A stretch of 64,000 nucleotides of DNA from assembly GCF_004359965.1 (NCBI RefSeq), contig NZ_SMRQ01000009.1:27232-91231 (forward strand), given 5' to 3'. The notes below the pieces were generated by a model. It did no database searches. It saw only the letters and a list, made by a program, of their open reading frames with translations, and was not told the DNA's origin. A program made the translations under genes and the position numbers. The stretch's first letter is position 1; each line of letters begins with the position of its first letter. This stretch comes from Cognatilysobacter segetis. GTDB lineage: Bacteria > Pseudomonadota > Gammaproteobacteria > Xanthomonadales > Xanthomonadaceae. Shown here piece by piece: positions 1 to 7,300 of the stretch.

Positions 1-465
1 GAGGCGCACGAGAAGGTGCGCCTTGGCTACGAAGCCGAGAACCGACGCCTCCGCGGAAGTCGCTTCATCGCCGTCGTGCTGCGTCACGAATTCGACTACG
101 ACGGGCTGAGCGAGGACATTCTTCAGCTGAGCGGGTTTGCCGAGCTAGAAGAAGCGCAGCGCTACGCAGACTGGCTAGTAGAGCGCCGAATCAGCACTGA
201 GCATTTGCGGCCCGGTCGAGAGAAGTGGCTGCTGGCTGGCGGGAGGAGCGGCCTGCACCAGGCGCTCCACCAGCCCTCGCGTCGTATCTCGGACGGCACC
301 GGTTTCAATAGCTGCTACATCACGGTGGGCGTTTTCGCCGCGGGAGAGCACGTTCCTTTGGACGGCGGCATGCTGACCGCCATCGATCACAGCTGGGAGC
401 TATCCCGCTACTTCCAGTACGTCGCGAAGGCCGCGGCTTCAGCGGAGGTAGCCAGTCGTGTCTGA
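1..465 (+). CDS. Hypothetical protein, 5' end cut by window edge
   Basis: The reading frame is open from base 1 (codons before the GTG at 16 are also open), so this is probably the 3' part of a longer gene; GTG at 16 is the first start inside the window. The visible product is about 150 residues, acidic, with no membrane segment. A glycine-rich stretch (AGGRSG, then DGTGFN) suggests a loop-rich enzyme fold, but I recognise no family. It overlaps the next gene by 8 nt, so it is translationally coupled to the Abi_C-like gene and is probably the upstream member of the nuclease-rich operon running to 5315. Function unknown. Confidence 0.6.
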   Translation, partial: EAHEKVRLGYEAENRRLRGSRFIAVVLRHEFDYDGLSEDILQLSGFAELEEAQRYADWLVERRISTEHLRPGREKWLLAGGRSGLHQALHQPSRRISDGTGFNSCYITVGVFAAGEHVPLDGGMLTAIDHSWELSRYFQYVAKAAASAEVASRV

Positions 466-1267
466 CCTCACTTCCCGAGAGCGCCGGAAGCTGGAGGAGC
501 TGCTTGGAATGGACAGTGGCTACGTCCTGAATTTCTCTGACCGCACTTACACGGACTTCTTTGATGAGTTCGTAGGCAGGAACATCGATGACGAGCGCTA
601 CCGCTTTAATGGGGGTTCCAAGGCCAAGCGGATGCGCGCCTTTTGGCAAGTTGAGCCCAACGGCGTAGTTGCAAAGTGTCTGGTAGAGCTCTTAGAGCAT
701 GCTCGCTCTGCCGGCATTGTCACGAGGGATGAAGCGCTTGTTGGAGAGTGCCGGGCAATCATTACCCGGCTGTCTCTGGATAAGCCGGTAGCCGATATCG
801 AGGCAATCTCCGCCGCCGAAGACGAGCGCGACTTTGATTTGGTAGCCAAGGAAGCGCGCGAGAGCATCGAGCGCAACCAGCCCGAAGCGGGGCTCGATCG
901 CCTGCATACCTTCCTGGTCAAGTTCGTGCGCTATCTGTGCGAGCAGCACGGGCTACAGGTCACACGCGACATGCCGCTCAACGGGATCTTCGGTGCCTAT
1001 GTAAAGCGCCTGAAGGACGAAGGAAGCCTTGGCTCAGACATGGCCGAGCGCATCCTCAAGTCGTCTATTTCCAACCTCGAATACTTCAACCACGTCCGCA
1101 ACAATCACACGCTCGCGCACGACAACCCTGTGCTTGGCTACGACGAAGCTCTGCTGATCTTTAGCCACGTCGCAAGCACTGTGCGCTTTATCAAGGCGCT
1201 GGAAGAGCGCATCCGGCTCACGAAGGCGCCTGAGAAGGAGCCTTGGGAAATCGACATTCCTTTCTGA
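458..1267 (+). CDS. Abortive-infection C-terminal (Abi_C/HEPN-like) protein
   Basis: The 269-residue product has two parts. The N-terminal 75 residues, with GYVLNFSDRT at 21-30 and KAKRMRAFW at 55-63, resemble a module that I recall recurring in front of abortive-infection effectors. The C-terminal part (about 135-255) resembles the Abi_C family: a helical domain with RNNHTLAH at 214-221, which fits the R-x(4-6)-H motif of HEPN ribonucleases (R214, H221). If active it would cleave RNA during phage attack, but that is inference. It overlaps the upstream gene by 8 nt and is 9 nt from the next gene, which places it in the operon. There is no signal peptide or membrane segment, so it is cytoplasmic. 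Confidence 0.72.
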   Translation: MSDLTSRERRKLEELLGMDSGYVLNFSDRTYTDFFDEFVGRNIDDERYRFNGGSKAKRMRAFWQVEPNGVVAKCLVELLEHARSAGIVTRDEALVGECRAIITRLSLDKPVADIEAISAAEDERDFDLVAKEARESIERNQPEAGLDRLHTFLVKFVRYLCEQHGLQVTRDMPLNGIFGAYVKRLKDEGSLGSDMAERILKSSISNLEYFNHVRNNHTLAHDNPVLGYDEALLIFSHVASTVRFIKALEERIRLTKAPEKEPWEIDIPF

Positions 1268-1276
1268 GGCCGCGCC

Positions 1277-2995
1277 GTGCTGGAAGGGACGCTGCCGATA
1301 TCGCCTCATTGCGTGCCCTTTGGCCTCAGGGACGGCCAGATGCATGGTGTGGAAGACGTGCCCACCGGAAAGGCCTGCGGGTGCATCTGTCCTGAGTGCA
1401 ACAGCCCGCTTATCGCGAAGAACGCGGGCCTTAAGCAGCAGCACCATTTCTCGCACCAGGCCGGCTACGGGAGCGACGCCTGCCGGGAGACGGCCATCCA
1501 CCTCATTGCCAAGCAGATCCTGGTGCGCGCTCGCCAGCTCCTCCTCCCCGAGTGGAAGCGACGCTGCGAGCTTCGCGATGTTTCCGGCACGCCACACTTC
1601 TTGAATCACGAGCGGCCCGCCAAGCCCTGGGGCTACGCGGAGGCGACCGAAGAGGTCTGGCAGGACGGAATCCGCCCCGACGTTTTTCTTTCCGATCGCG
1701 GGGCCGCAGCAACGCTGCCCCTTCTGGTTGAGGTCAAGGTCTCCCATGCCGTGGATGACGCCAAGGCGCACCTGGTGCGCCACCGCGGTTGGGCGATGGT
1801 CGAAATTGACCTCTCCAAGACTCCGGACGATGCGCTAGCCCCATGTGCGTTTGAGCGCTACGTGCTCGAGGGCGCGCCCCGGAAGTGGATCCACGCGCCA
1901 AAGGCCGAGCAGAGGTTCGCGGAAGCGCGCCTAGTGCTACGGGCCAAGGTGGACGCGATCAACGCCGAGCTGCGCAGGCAAGGCGTGGAAGAGCGCGACG
2001 CCTTCGGCCGCACTGCCAAGGAGAGGCAGAAGCAGCAGGACATTGATCGGCTGCGCGACTCACGGCGTCGGGAATACATGCGTGATCTCGATGCTCTTGA
2101 GCGCAAGGTGCTGCCAGAAGCGCTGCGGCAGAGGGAAGAAGAGCTGCAGGCCAAAGAAGCCGAGCAGATCGCCGCGCTTCTTCGCAACTTCGGCGGTCAG
2201 GTGCCGCCATTTGCCCGCACCGCCCACCGCCACGCATGGGCGCTGAATACCTCGAGCATGCGCTGGCACCTCGCGGCGGCGGACCACTTCGTGCTCTCGG
2301 CCAAAGAGGGCGCCCGCGTCACGGCCGGGGCTGTCTCCCGTTGGCTAGAACACTCGTTCGGCGTCGATGAAGTAGCGGCGCGTCTCATCGAGGCGCAGAA
2401 AATCGACCGGGACCGGAAGCGAAAGCGCGGGGACGCGAACGTGGCCCGGACTGCTTGGTTCTTCGATGACTGGGAAAATGGAGCTATCCCGAGCGTTTTT
2501 CATGCGGCAGACCACCTTCTTGATCGCTTGGCGATAGCTGGGCACCTATTGCGGGCCGAAAAGTGGACGTATCTCGTAGATGGCCCGGTCGGCCGCCACG
2601 CGCGCCTGGAAGAGAGCAAGCGCCGGCAGGCTGCGGAGGCTGAGGCACGGCGCAAGGGGCGCGAAGAGGACGAACGGCGCCTTGCCAAGGCGATTGCAGA
2701 GGCCGAGGACCAGCAGCGCCTGGCAGCCATCGAGCGCGAAGCGACTGACGAGCTGAGGCGAAAGCGTGTTGAGCAGCTGACGGCCGTATATCACGCGCTC
2801 GCCGAGCGAAGCGGCGAATGTCTGGACTGCCAAAACTGCCGCTGGCCCAGCCCGCCGGGCGTTGCTGCGTGCCCCAACTGCGGCTCTCCAAGCCTTCTGC
2901 TGATCAAGCTTGATGCCAGCCGCCTACGGGAGGTGCCGCACCGCCTGCGCAGCGACTACTGCATAGTGCGCTGCCGTTCGTACCCGTTTGAATAG
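1277..2995 (+). CDS. CoiA-like zinc-binding nuclease-family protein
   Basis: The 572-residue protein starts at GTG 1277. Residues 33-62 carry a Cys/His module (C38-P-E-C41, then HHFSH at 56-60) as in competence-protein CoiA-like proteins. Next comes a PD-(D/E)xK-type core with RPDV at 133-136 and VEVKV at 151-155 (D135, E152, K154). The middle (about 220-300) and residues 430-500 are highly charged and probably coiled coil. A C-terminal zinc ribbon has cysteines at 515, 518, 521, 532 and 535. No other competence gene is nearby, so a defence or DNA-processing nuclease role fits the neighbours better than transformation. The family call is by motif only. Confidence 0.65.
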   Translation: MLEGTLPISPHCVPFGLRDGQMHGVEDVPTGKACGCICPECNSPLIAKNAGLKQQHHFSHQAGYGSDACRETAIHLIAKQILVRARQLLLPEWKRRCELRDVSGTPHFLNHERPAKPWGYAEATEEVWQDGIRPDVFLSDRGAAATLPLLVEVKVSHAVDDAKAHLVRHRGWAMVEIDLSKTPDDALAPCAFERYVLEGAPRKWIHAPKAEQRFAEARLVLRAKVDAINAELRRQGVEERDAFGRTAKERQKQQDIDRLRDSRRREYMRDLDALERKVLPEALRQREEELQAKEAEQIAALLRNFGGQVPPFARTAHRHAWALNTSSMRWHLAAADHFVLSAKEGARVTAGAVSRWLEHSFGVDEVAARLIEAQKIDRDRKRKRGDANVARTAWFFDDWENGAIPSVFHAADHLLDRLAIAGHLLRAEKWTYLVDGPVGRHARLEESKRRQAAEAEARRKGREEDERRLAKAIAEAEDQQRLAAIEREATDELRRKRVEQLTAVYHALAERSGECLDCQNCRWPSPPGVAACPNCGSPSLLLIKLDASRLREVPHRLRSDYCIVRCRSYPFE

Positions 2996-3052
2996 TGGTT
3001 GCCGCCCCAAACGAGCTGGCTACTATGGCTCGACCACTTGAGGTAACTGACC

Positions 3053-3805
3053 GTGCCGGAAGCCGAGGCTACACCTACGATACGAAAGCAGGTTGCCGAC
3101 CTGGCCGCCGAGCTTATCCGAAAGCAGCCCACTGGCATTCGCTGGAGTGAGCTTCATCAGGCTATTCGCGAGAAATTGAACGTAAATCCCAATACCGCGA
3201 CGGGCTCGCTGCGTTACTTCGCCAACCATCTGCCCGGCGATATCTACAAGGCTGATCGGGGGGTCTACGCGGTCGTCGACCCTGCCGAGCAGAAGGAAGA
3301 AGCGCCGCAGCCAACGCCGGCCTCGGTGAAAGTGCGCGAGCAGCACTTCTATGAGCCTTTCGCGGCTTGGCTGGTAGGTGAGCTGGAAGAAGCCACTAAG
3401 GCCGTTGCGATTGGCGGGAATGGGGCGGGCGGCAAGTGGGGCACCCCAGACGTAATCGGGCTCTATAGCCCGCGCAAAACCGATCCGATCCAGTTCACCG
3501 AAGAAGTAGTTGCGGTCGAAATCAAGATCGACACCCAAAGCCTCATCACCGCCTTTGGACAAGCCTGCGCCTACCGGCTGTTCGCGCACCGGGTCTACAT
3601 TGCCGTGCCCCAAGACGCCAACCCCAGAGACCTGAAGCGACTCGATGCGCTCGCGGTGCTTATGGGCATCGGGCTCGTGAAGTTCAATGCCGACAAACCG
3701 GAGGCGCCTGACTTCAGCGTAATGGTGCGCGCGTCGAAACACGAGCCCGACTACTACTACACCAACGAAATTCTGAGCACCTTTAGGGATGAGCTGGGGC
3801 TATGA
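3053..3805 (+). CDS. Winged-helix plus PD-(D/E)xK nuclease-like protein
   Basis: The 250-residue protein starts at GTG 3053, with GAGG about 9 nt upstream. Residues 11-76 look like a winged-helix/HARE-type DNA-binding domain ending in a short wing (KADRGVYAVVD). Residues 95-245 contain a convincing PD-(D/E)xK nuclease signature: WGTPDVIG (D133), VAVEIKID (E156, K158) and a following helix with Q170 and Y174. The layout suggests a sequence- or modification-sensing nuclease. Its stop overlaps the start of the Mrr-like gene by 4 nt, so the two are co-translated. No methyltransferase is adjacent, which argues against a type II restriction-modification pair. Target unknown. Confidence 0.65.
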   Translation: MPEAEATPTIRKQVADLAAELIRKQPTGIRWSELHQAIREKLNVNPNTATGSLRYFANHLPGDIYKADRGVYAVVDPAEQKEEAPQPTPASVKVREQHFYEPFAAWLVGELEEATKAVAIGGNGAGGKWGTPDVIGLYSPRKTDPIQFTEEVVAVEIKIDTQSLITAFGQACAYRLFAHRVYIAVPQDANPRDLKRLDALAVLMGIGLVKFNADKPEAPDFSVMVRASKHEPDYYYTNEILSTFRDELGL

Positions 3806-4791
3806 GCGACAAGCAAGGGGCCTTCATTCTTCGGATTGCCCCTGGTGGGGAGGATATGGTGGGCGCAGCGCTCGCGCGGGATGAAATCCTCATCGGGTGG
3901 CCTGATGCAAAAGGACTCACTGCCATCGCAACGGAGTGGGCGCCGTTTCGCCAAACGGTTTCTGATGCGTATTACCCAAACGAGCCCAATCAGCGAAAGG
4001 CCGGGGGCGCGGCCGGACAGCTGTGGCGCTTTATTCGGCAGATGCAGGTTGGAGACTTGGTGGTCGTCCCGCACCCTGGTGTTTTCTACGTTGCTCAAGT
4101 AATTAGCGACGCGCAAAAAGGCAGCAGCGAGCATGACTTTTACCGGCGAGAAGTGAAGTGGCTTAACAACAAGCAGCCGATCCCAAGAAAGTTTGCCCGT
4201 GCTGCGCTTCAATCGCGCATGAAGGTTTACAACAGCTGCGCGGACGCCAGTGATCTTGTAGACGCCATCGCTGAGTGCCTTCAGCTGGCGGGAGAGGACA
4301 AGCAGCCGGAATTCCATAGCGACCTGCACTCTCGCTTGGTGGGCCAGACAATCGATGAGATCCGTGGTGGTCGCATGGATTCATATGGGTTTGAGGCGCT
4401 TATCCGAAGCCTTATGCTCTCAATGGGCGCGAGGCAGTGCTCAATCGTCGCGAGGTCCAAAGACTTTGGCGCGGATCTTGTCGCCACGTTCCTGCTCGCC
4501 GGTGTATTCGAGCTCCGCATTGCGATCCAGGCGAAGCACTACTACGACGCTAGGCGCCCCATGGGCGCTGGAGTAGTCGGAGAGGTGATCCGAGGCATCG
4601 AGCGTGAGAACGCGAATCTCGGAATGATTATTACGGCAGGCAGTATTTCTGAAAGCGCTTCCGCTGCCGCGCAGGCCTATTTCGACGAAAAGGGGATCAA
4701 GATCGAGCTGGTGGACGGCGAGCAGTTTGCTGCCCTTATTGTGGAGCGCGGCGTTGGGGCTTACCACGCGGCGCCCGGAGGCCACTCATGA
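3802..4791 (+). CDS. Mrr-like restriction endonuclease
   Basis: The 329-residue protein has an N-terminal domain (about 1-150) of unknown type that includes GDLVVVPHPGVFYVAQV, resembling the small beta-barrel modules that precede restriction nuclease domains. The C-terminal Mrr_cat-like domain (about 180-322) contains YGFEALI at 195-201, the acidic residue in DFGADLVA (D225) and the Q-x-K motif QAKHY (Q243, K245). Mrr enzymes are type IV nucleases that cut modified DNA. It overlaps both flanking genes by 4 nt, so three nuclease-like proteins are translated as a coupled set. A role in restriction of foreign modified DNA is inferred from family and context. Confidence 0.78.
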   Translation: MSDKQGAFILRIAPGGEDMVGAALARDEILIGWPDAKGLTAIATEWAPFRQTVSDAYYPNEPNQRKAGGAAGQLWRFIRQMQVGDLVVVPHPGVFYVAQVISDAQKGSSEHDFYRREVKWLNNKQPIPRKFARAALQSRMKVYNSCADASDLVDAIAECLQLAGEDKQPEFHSDLHSRLVGQTIDEIRGGRMDSYGFEALIRSLMLSMGARQCSIVARSKDFGADLVATFLLAGVFELRIAIQAKHYYDARRPMGAGVVGEVIRGIERENANLGMIITAGSISESASAAAQAYFDEKGIKIELVDGEQFAALIVERGVGAYHAAPGGHS

Positions 4792-5315
4792 CCATTCGAT
4801 GCGCTATGACTGGCAGGCCAATGGACGTAGGCGACGGCATCTATGACGACGGTGAATGGATTTCATGGGAATACATCAACCAGCACCTGTATGAGCGTGA
4901 ACTTCGAGAAGAGTTCCCGCAAGCTGATCTTCAGCTCATCAAAGTATTTGAGACCTTGGTAGAGGCGGCAGCTGACTATAAAGATCTCACCGGGCGATCC
5001 CTGCAGGTATGGGGAGAGCTCGGCGAGCTTTACGCGGAGCTCAAATTCGGGATTAAACGGCACAAGGCACATGCGCCAGGCAGTGACGGGCGTATGGGCA
5101 ACGACTTCGTCGAAGTGAAAACTATTTCGCCCGAAAAGACTGGCGAACAGGTAAGCGTTAAGCGCGCTGGTAATTTTAACAAGCTGTGCGTAGTGCGAAT
5201 TACCGAAAAGTGGGAATTTACCTCGCACATGATCGATCGCAAGCGACTCTCAAAGGGAAATGGGGGGAGAGTCGCCAAGGTCCGTTGGAAAGACATCAGC
5301 AATACGCCGGAATAG
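4788..5315 (+). CDS. Small putative PD-(D/E)xK-like nuclease or partner
   Basis: The 175-residue soluble protein starts 4 nt inside the Mrr-like gene. I do not recognise a named family. Residues 70-140 read like a minimal nuclease core: GELGELYAELKFG (E77/E80), then NDFVEVKT (D106, E109, K111), then a beta strand (NKLCVVRI). The N-terminus has CAMTGRPMDVGDGIY, a short Cys-containing motif. It closes the operon; a 182-bp gap separates it from the Gabija pair. It could be a third nuclease subunit or an inactive regulator of the Mrr-like protein. The catalytic reading is by eye only. Confidence 0.5.
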   Translation: MTIRCAMTGRPMDVGDGIYDDGEWISWEYINQHLYERELREEFPQADLQLIKVFETLVEAAADYKDLTGRSLQVWGELGELYAELKFGIKRHKAHAPGSDGRMGNDFVEVKTISPEKTGEQVSVKRAGNFNKLCVVRITEKWEFTSHMIDRKRLSKGNGGRVAKVRWKDISNTPE

Positions 5316-5413
5316 GTTGGCGCGTGGCCAGCTACGACCGCGGTAGAAGGCGGCTGCGAAGCTTGGCTTTGAGGCCAACCGACGGATTGCTAGAGATGCG
5401 CGCAATACAATGC

Positions 5414-5451
5414 AATTGGCCACAACCCTGCGGCACATATTCAAATTGGCC
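5414..5451 (+). repeat. Two AATTGGCC direct repeats upstream of gajA
   Basis: AATTGGCC occurs at 5414-5421 and again at 5444-5451, 30 bp apart, in the 182-bp gap between the nuclease operon and gajA. The gap otherwise holds no supported gene. The repeats could be a regulator site for the Gabija operon, but chance cannot be excluded for 8-bp words. Confidence 0.35.
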
Positions 5452-5497
5452 GCGGTGACACTATCCACCCAGTCATCCGCAACGGGTCCTAGCTGCC

Positions 5498-7300
5498 GTG
5501 AAAATCACACGGATTCGCATCGAAAACTTTCGGAACTTCCGCACGATCGATGTGCCGGTGGACGGCAACGTCGTCCTTGTAGGCGAGAACAGCGTAGGGA
5601 AGAGCAACTTTCTCTATGCGCTGCGCCTAATCTTCGATCCTACGCTGCCTGACAGCGCGCGCCACCTTACCGTTGGCGATTTCTGGGACGGCTTGGGCGA
5701 GCCATTGGAAGATGAAAGAATCGTCGTATCGGTCGAGTTGCAAGATTTTGAACGAACGATGGGGGTCTTGGCTCTACTTACCGACTTCCGCCTTGATGAT
5801 GACGAAAAGACGGTCCGACTAACGTACGAGTTTCGACCAATCAGCGGTCTCGACGGGCCTCCCCGGACGAGCGACGACTACGAGTTCGTTTGTTACGGTG
5901 GACAATCCGACACCAAACGGGTCACGCACGATCTTCGCCGCAGAATTGCCTTAGACCTTTTACCGGCGCTGCGTGATGCGGAGGGCGATCTGAGTGCGTG
6001 GCGTAGGTCGCCCCTCCGCCCGCTACTTGAGCGAGCCTTCGCAAAGGTGCCGGGCGACGACCAAAAAGAAGTTCGAGATGCGGTGCATTCGGCAACGACG
6101 CAGTTGACCGACTTTCCTACCGTGCGGGACTTAGAAGCAGCGATCCGCGACTTGTACGCATCGATGAGTGGTCCCAAGCAGGACATCAACGTGGGATTGG
6201 GTTTCGGCGTAACTGAAGTTTCCCAGCTGTACAGAAATATTCGGCTTCTTATCGATGGGGGGCTGCGGACCATTGGCGACGCCAGCTTGGGGTCGGCGAA
6301 CGTGACGTTCCTAACGCTTAAAACCCTCGAGCTGCGTCAGCTGCTGGGTGAGAACAGGCGTGATCACACCCTGCTTGCTATAGAAGAACCTGAAGCCCAT
6401 CTGCATCCCCATCTGCAGCGTTCGGTCTACCGACACCTTTTCGACGCATACGCAGGGCGCGACGATGAAGAGCCGCTTTCTTTGCTGCTGACCACTCATT
6501 CGCCACACATAGCTAGCGTCGCCCCCCTCAGATCGCTGGTGCTGCTGCGAGACAGCGGAGCGAATGGCACGGTAGCGACGTCTGCCGCGGGGATTTCGTT
6601 GTCGGGTGCGGAGGAGGAAGACCTCCAGCGCTATATGGACGTAACCAGAGCTGAAATGCTGTTTTCGCGCGGAATTATCCTCGTAGAAGGCGACGCAGAG
6701 AAGTTTCTGATGCCCGTGTTCGCAACCTCCATGGGCTATGACCTCGATCACCTCGGGATCACCGTCTGCTCGGTTGCGGGAACAAACTTCGCTCCATATG
6801 CAAAGTTCCTGGCCGGCATGCAGATTCCGTTTTCGATTGTGACGGACTGGGACCCGTTGGGCGCTGACAAGACACCGCTCGGGTTCAATCGTACTTGGCG
6901 GCTAGCGGCGGTGATCGAGCAGGCGCGCACAGGCGAGAGTCAAGATGAACTCGCGGCGGAGCTAAGGGAAATGGACGATGTCGACGCATTCTGTCGGGAG
7001 TGCGAACGATACGGAGTTTTCTCAAACAGCCACACGCTCGAGGTCGACCTTTTCGAGTTGAGGAGGTTTCGTGGATCTATCGCAGAGACGCTGAACGAGC
7101 AGAAGCTGAGTGCTGAGCGTCGTGATCTCATAGACGCGTGGGTAGGCCGCCCCAATACGCTCGACCATAAGATCTATTTGGCTATGATCGAGCGCATAGG
7201 TAAAGGGCGTTTTGCTCAGCGGCTGGCTTCGCGGGTCGACGACGTCGCGCCGCCGCCCTACATCCAGCGCGCGATAGATCACGTGGTAGCGCGTGTCTAA
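5498..7300 (+). CDS. gajA: GajA-like OLD-family ATPase/TOPRIM endonuclease (Gabija)
   Basis: The 600-residue protein starts at GTG 5498. The N-terminal ABC-type ATPase has Walker A GENSVGKS at 29-36, Walker B AIEEPEAHLHPH with E296/E297, and an H-loop TTHSPH. The C-terminal TOPRIM nuclease has its acidic residue in VEGDAE (E397) and the DxD motif TDWDPLG (D450, D452). Both halves look intact, and length fits class 2 OLD proteins. In Gabija, GajA is a DNA-nicking endonuclease restrained by nucleotides and activated when phage replication depletes them. The partner helicase gene starts 8 nt before this stop, the standard gajAB arrangement. A stand-alone class 1 OLD nuclease is unlikely because of the partner. 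Confidence 0.88.
   Translation: MKITRIRIENFRNFRTIDVPVDGNVVLVGENSVGKSNFLYALRLIFDPTLPDSARHLTVGDFWDGLGEPLEDERIVVSVELQDFERTMGVLALLTDFRLDDDEKTVRLTYEFRPISGLDGPPRTSDDYEFVCYGGQSDTKRVTHDLRRRIALDLLPALRDAEGDLSAWRRSPLRPLLERAFAKVPGDDQKEVRDAVHSATTQLTDFPTVRDLEAAIRDLYASMSGPKQDINVGLGFGVTEVSQLYRNIRLLIDGGLRTIGDASLGSANVTFLTLKTLELRQLLGENRRDHTLLAIEEPEAHLHPHLQRSVYRHLFDAYAGRDDEEPLSLLLTTHSPHIASVAPLRSLVLLRDSGANGTVATSAAGISLSGAEEEDLQRYMDVTRAEMLFSRGIILVEGDAEKFLMPVFATSMGYDLDHLGITVCSVAGTNFAPYAKFLAGMQIPFSIVTDWDPLGADKTPLGFNRTWRLAAVIEQARTGESQDELAAELREMDDVDAFCRECERYGVFSNSHTLEVDLFELRRFRGSIAETLNEQKLSAERRDLIDAWVGRPNTLDHKIYLAMIERIGKGRFAQRLASRVDDVAPPPYIQRAIDHVVARV

Noticed and set aside
1..5315. Classical restriction-modification system
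   Set aside because: No methyltransferase motifs in any of the six products; nuclease-only content points to type IV-like restriction or abortive infection.
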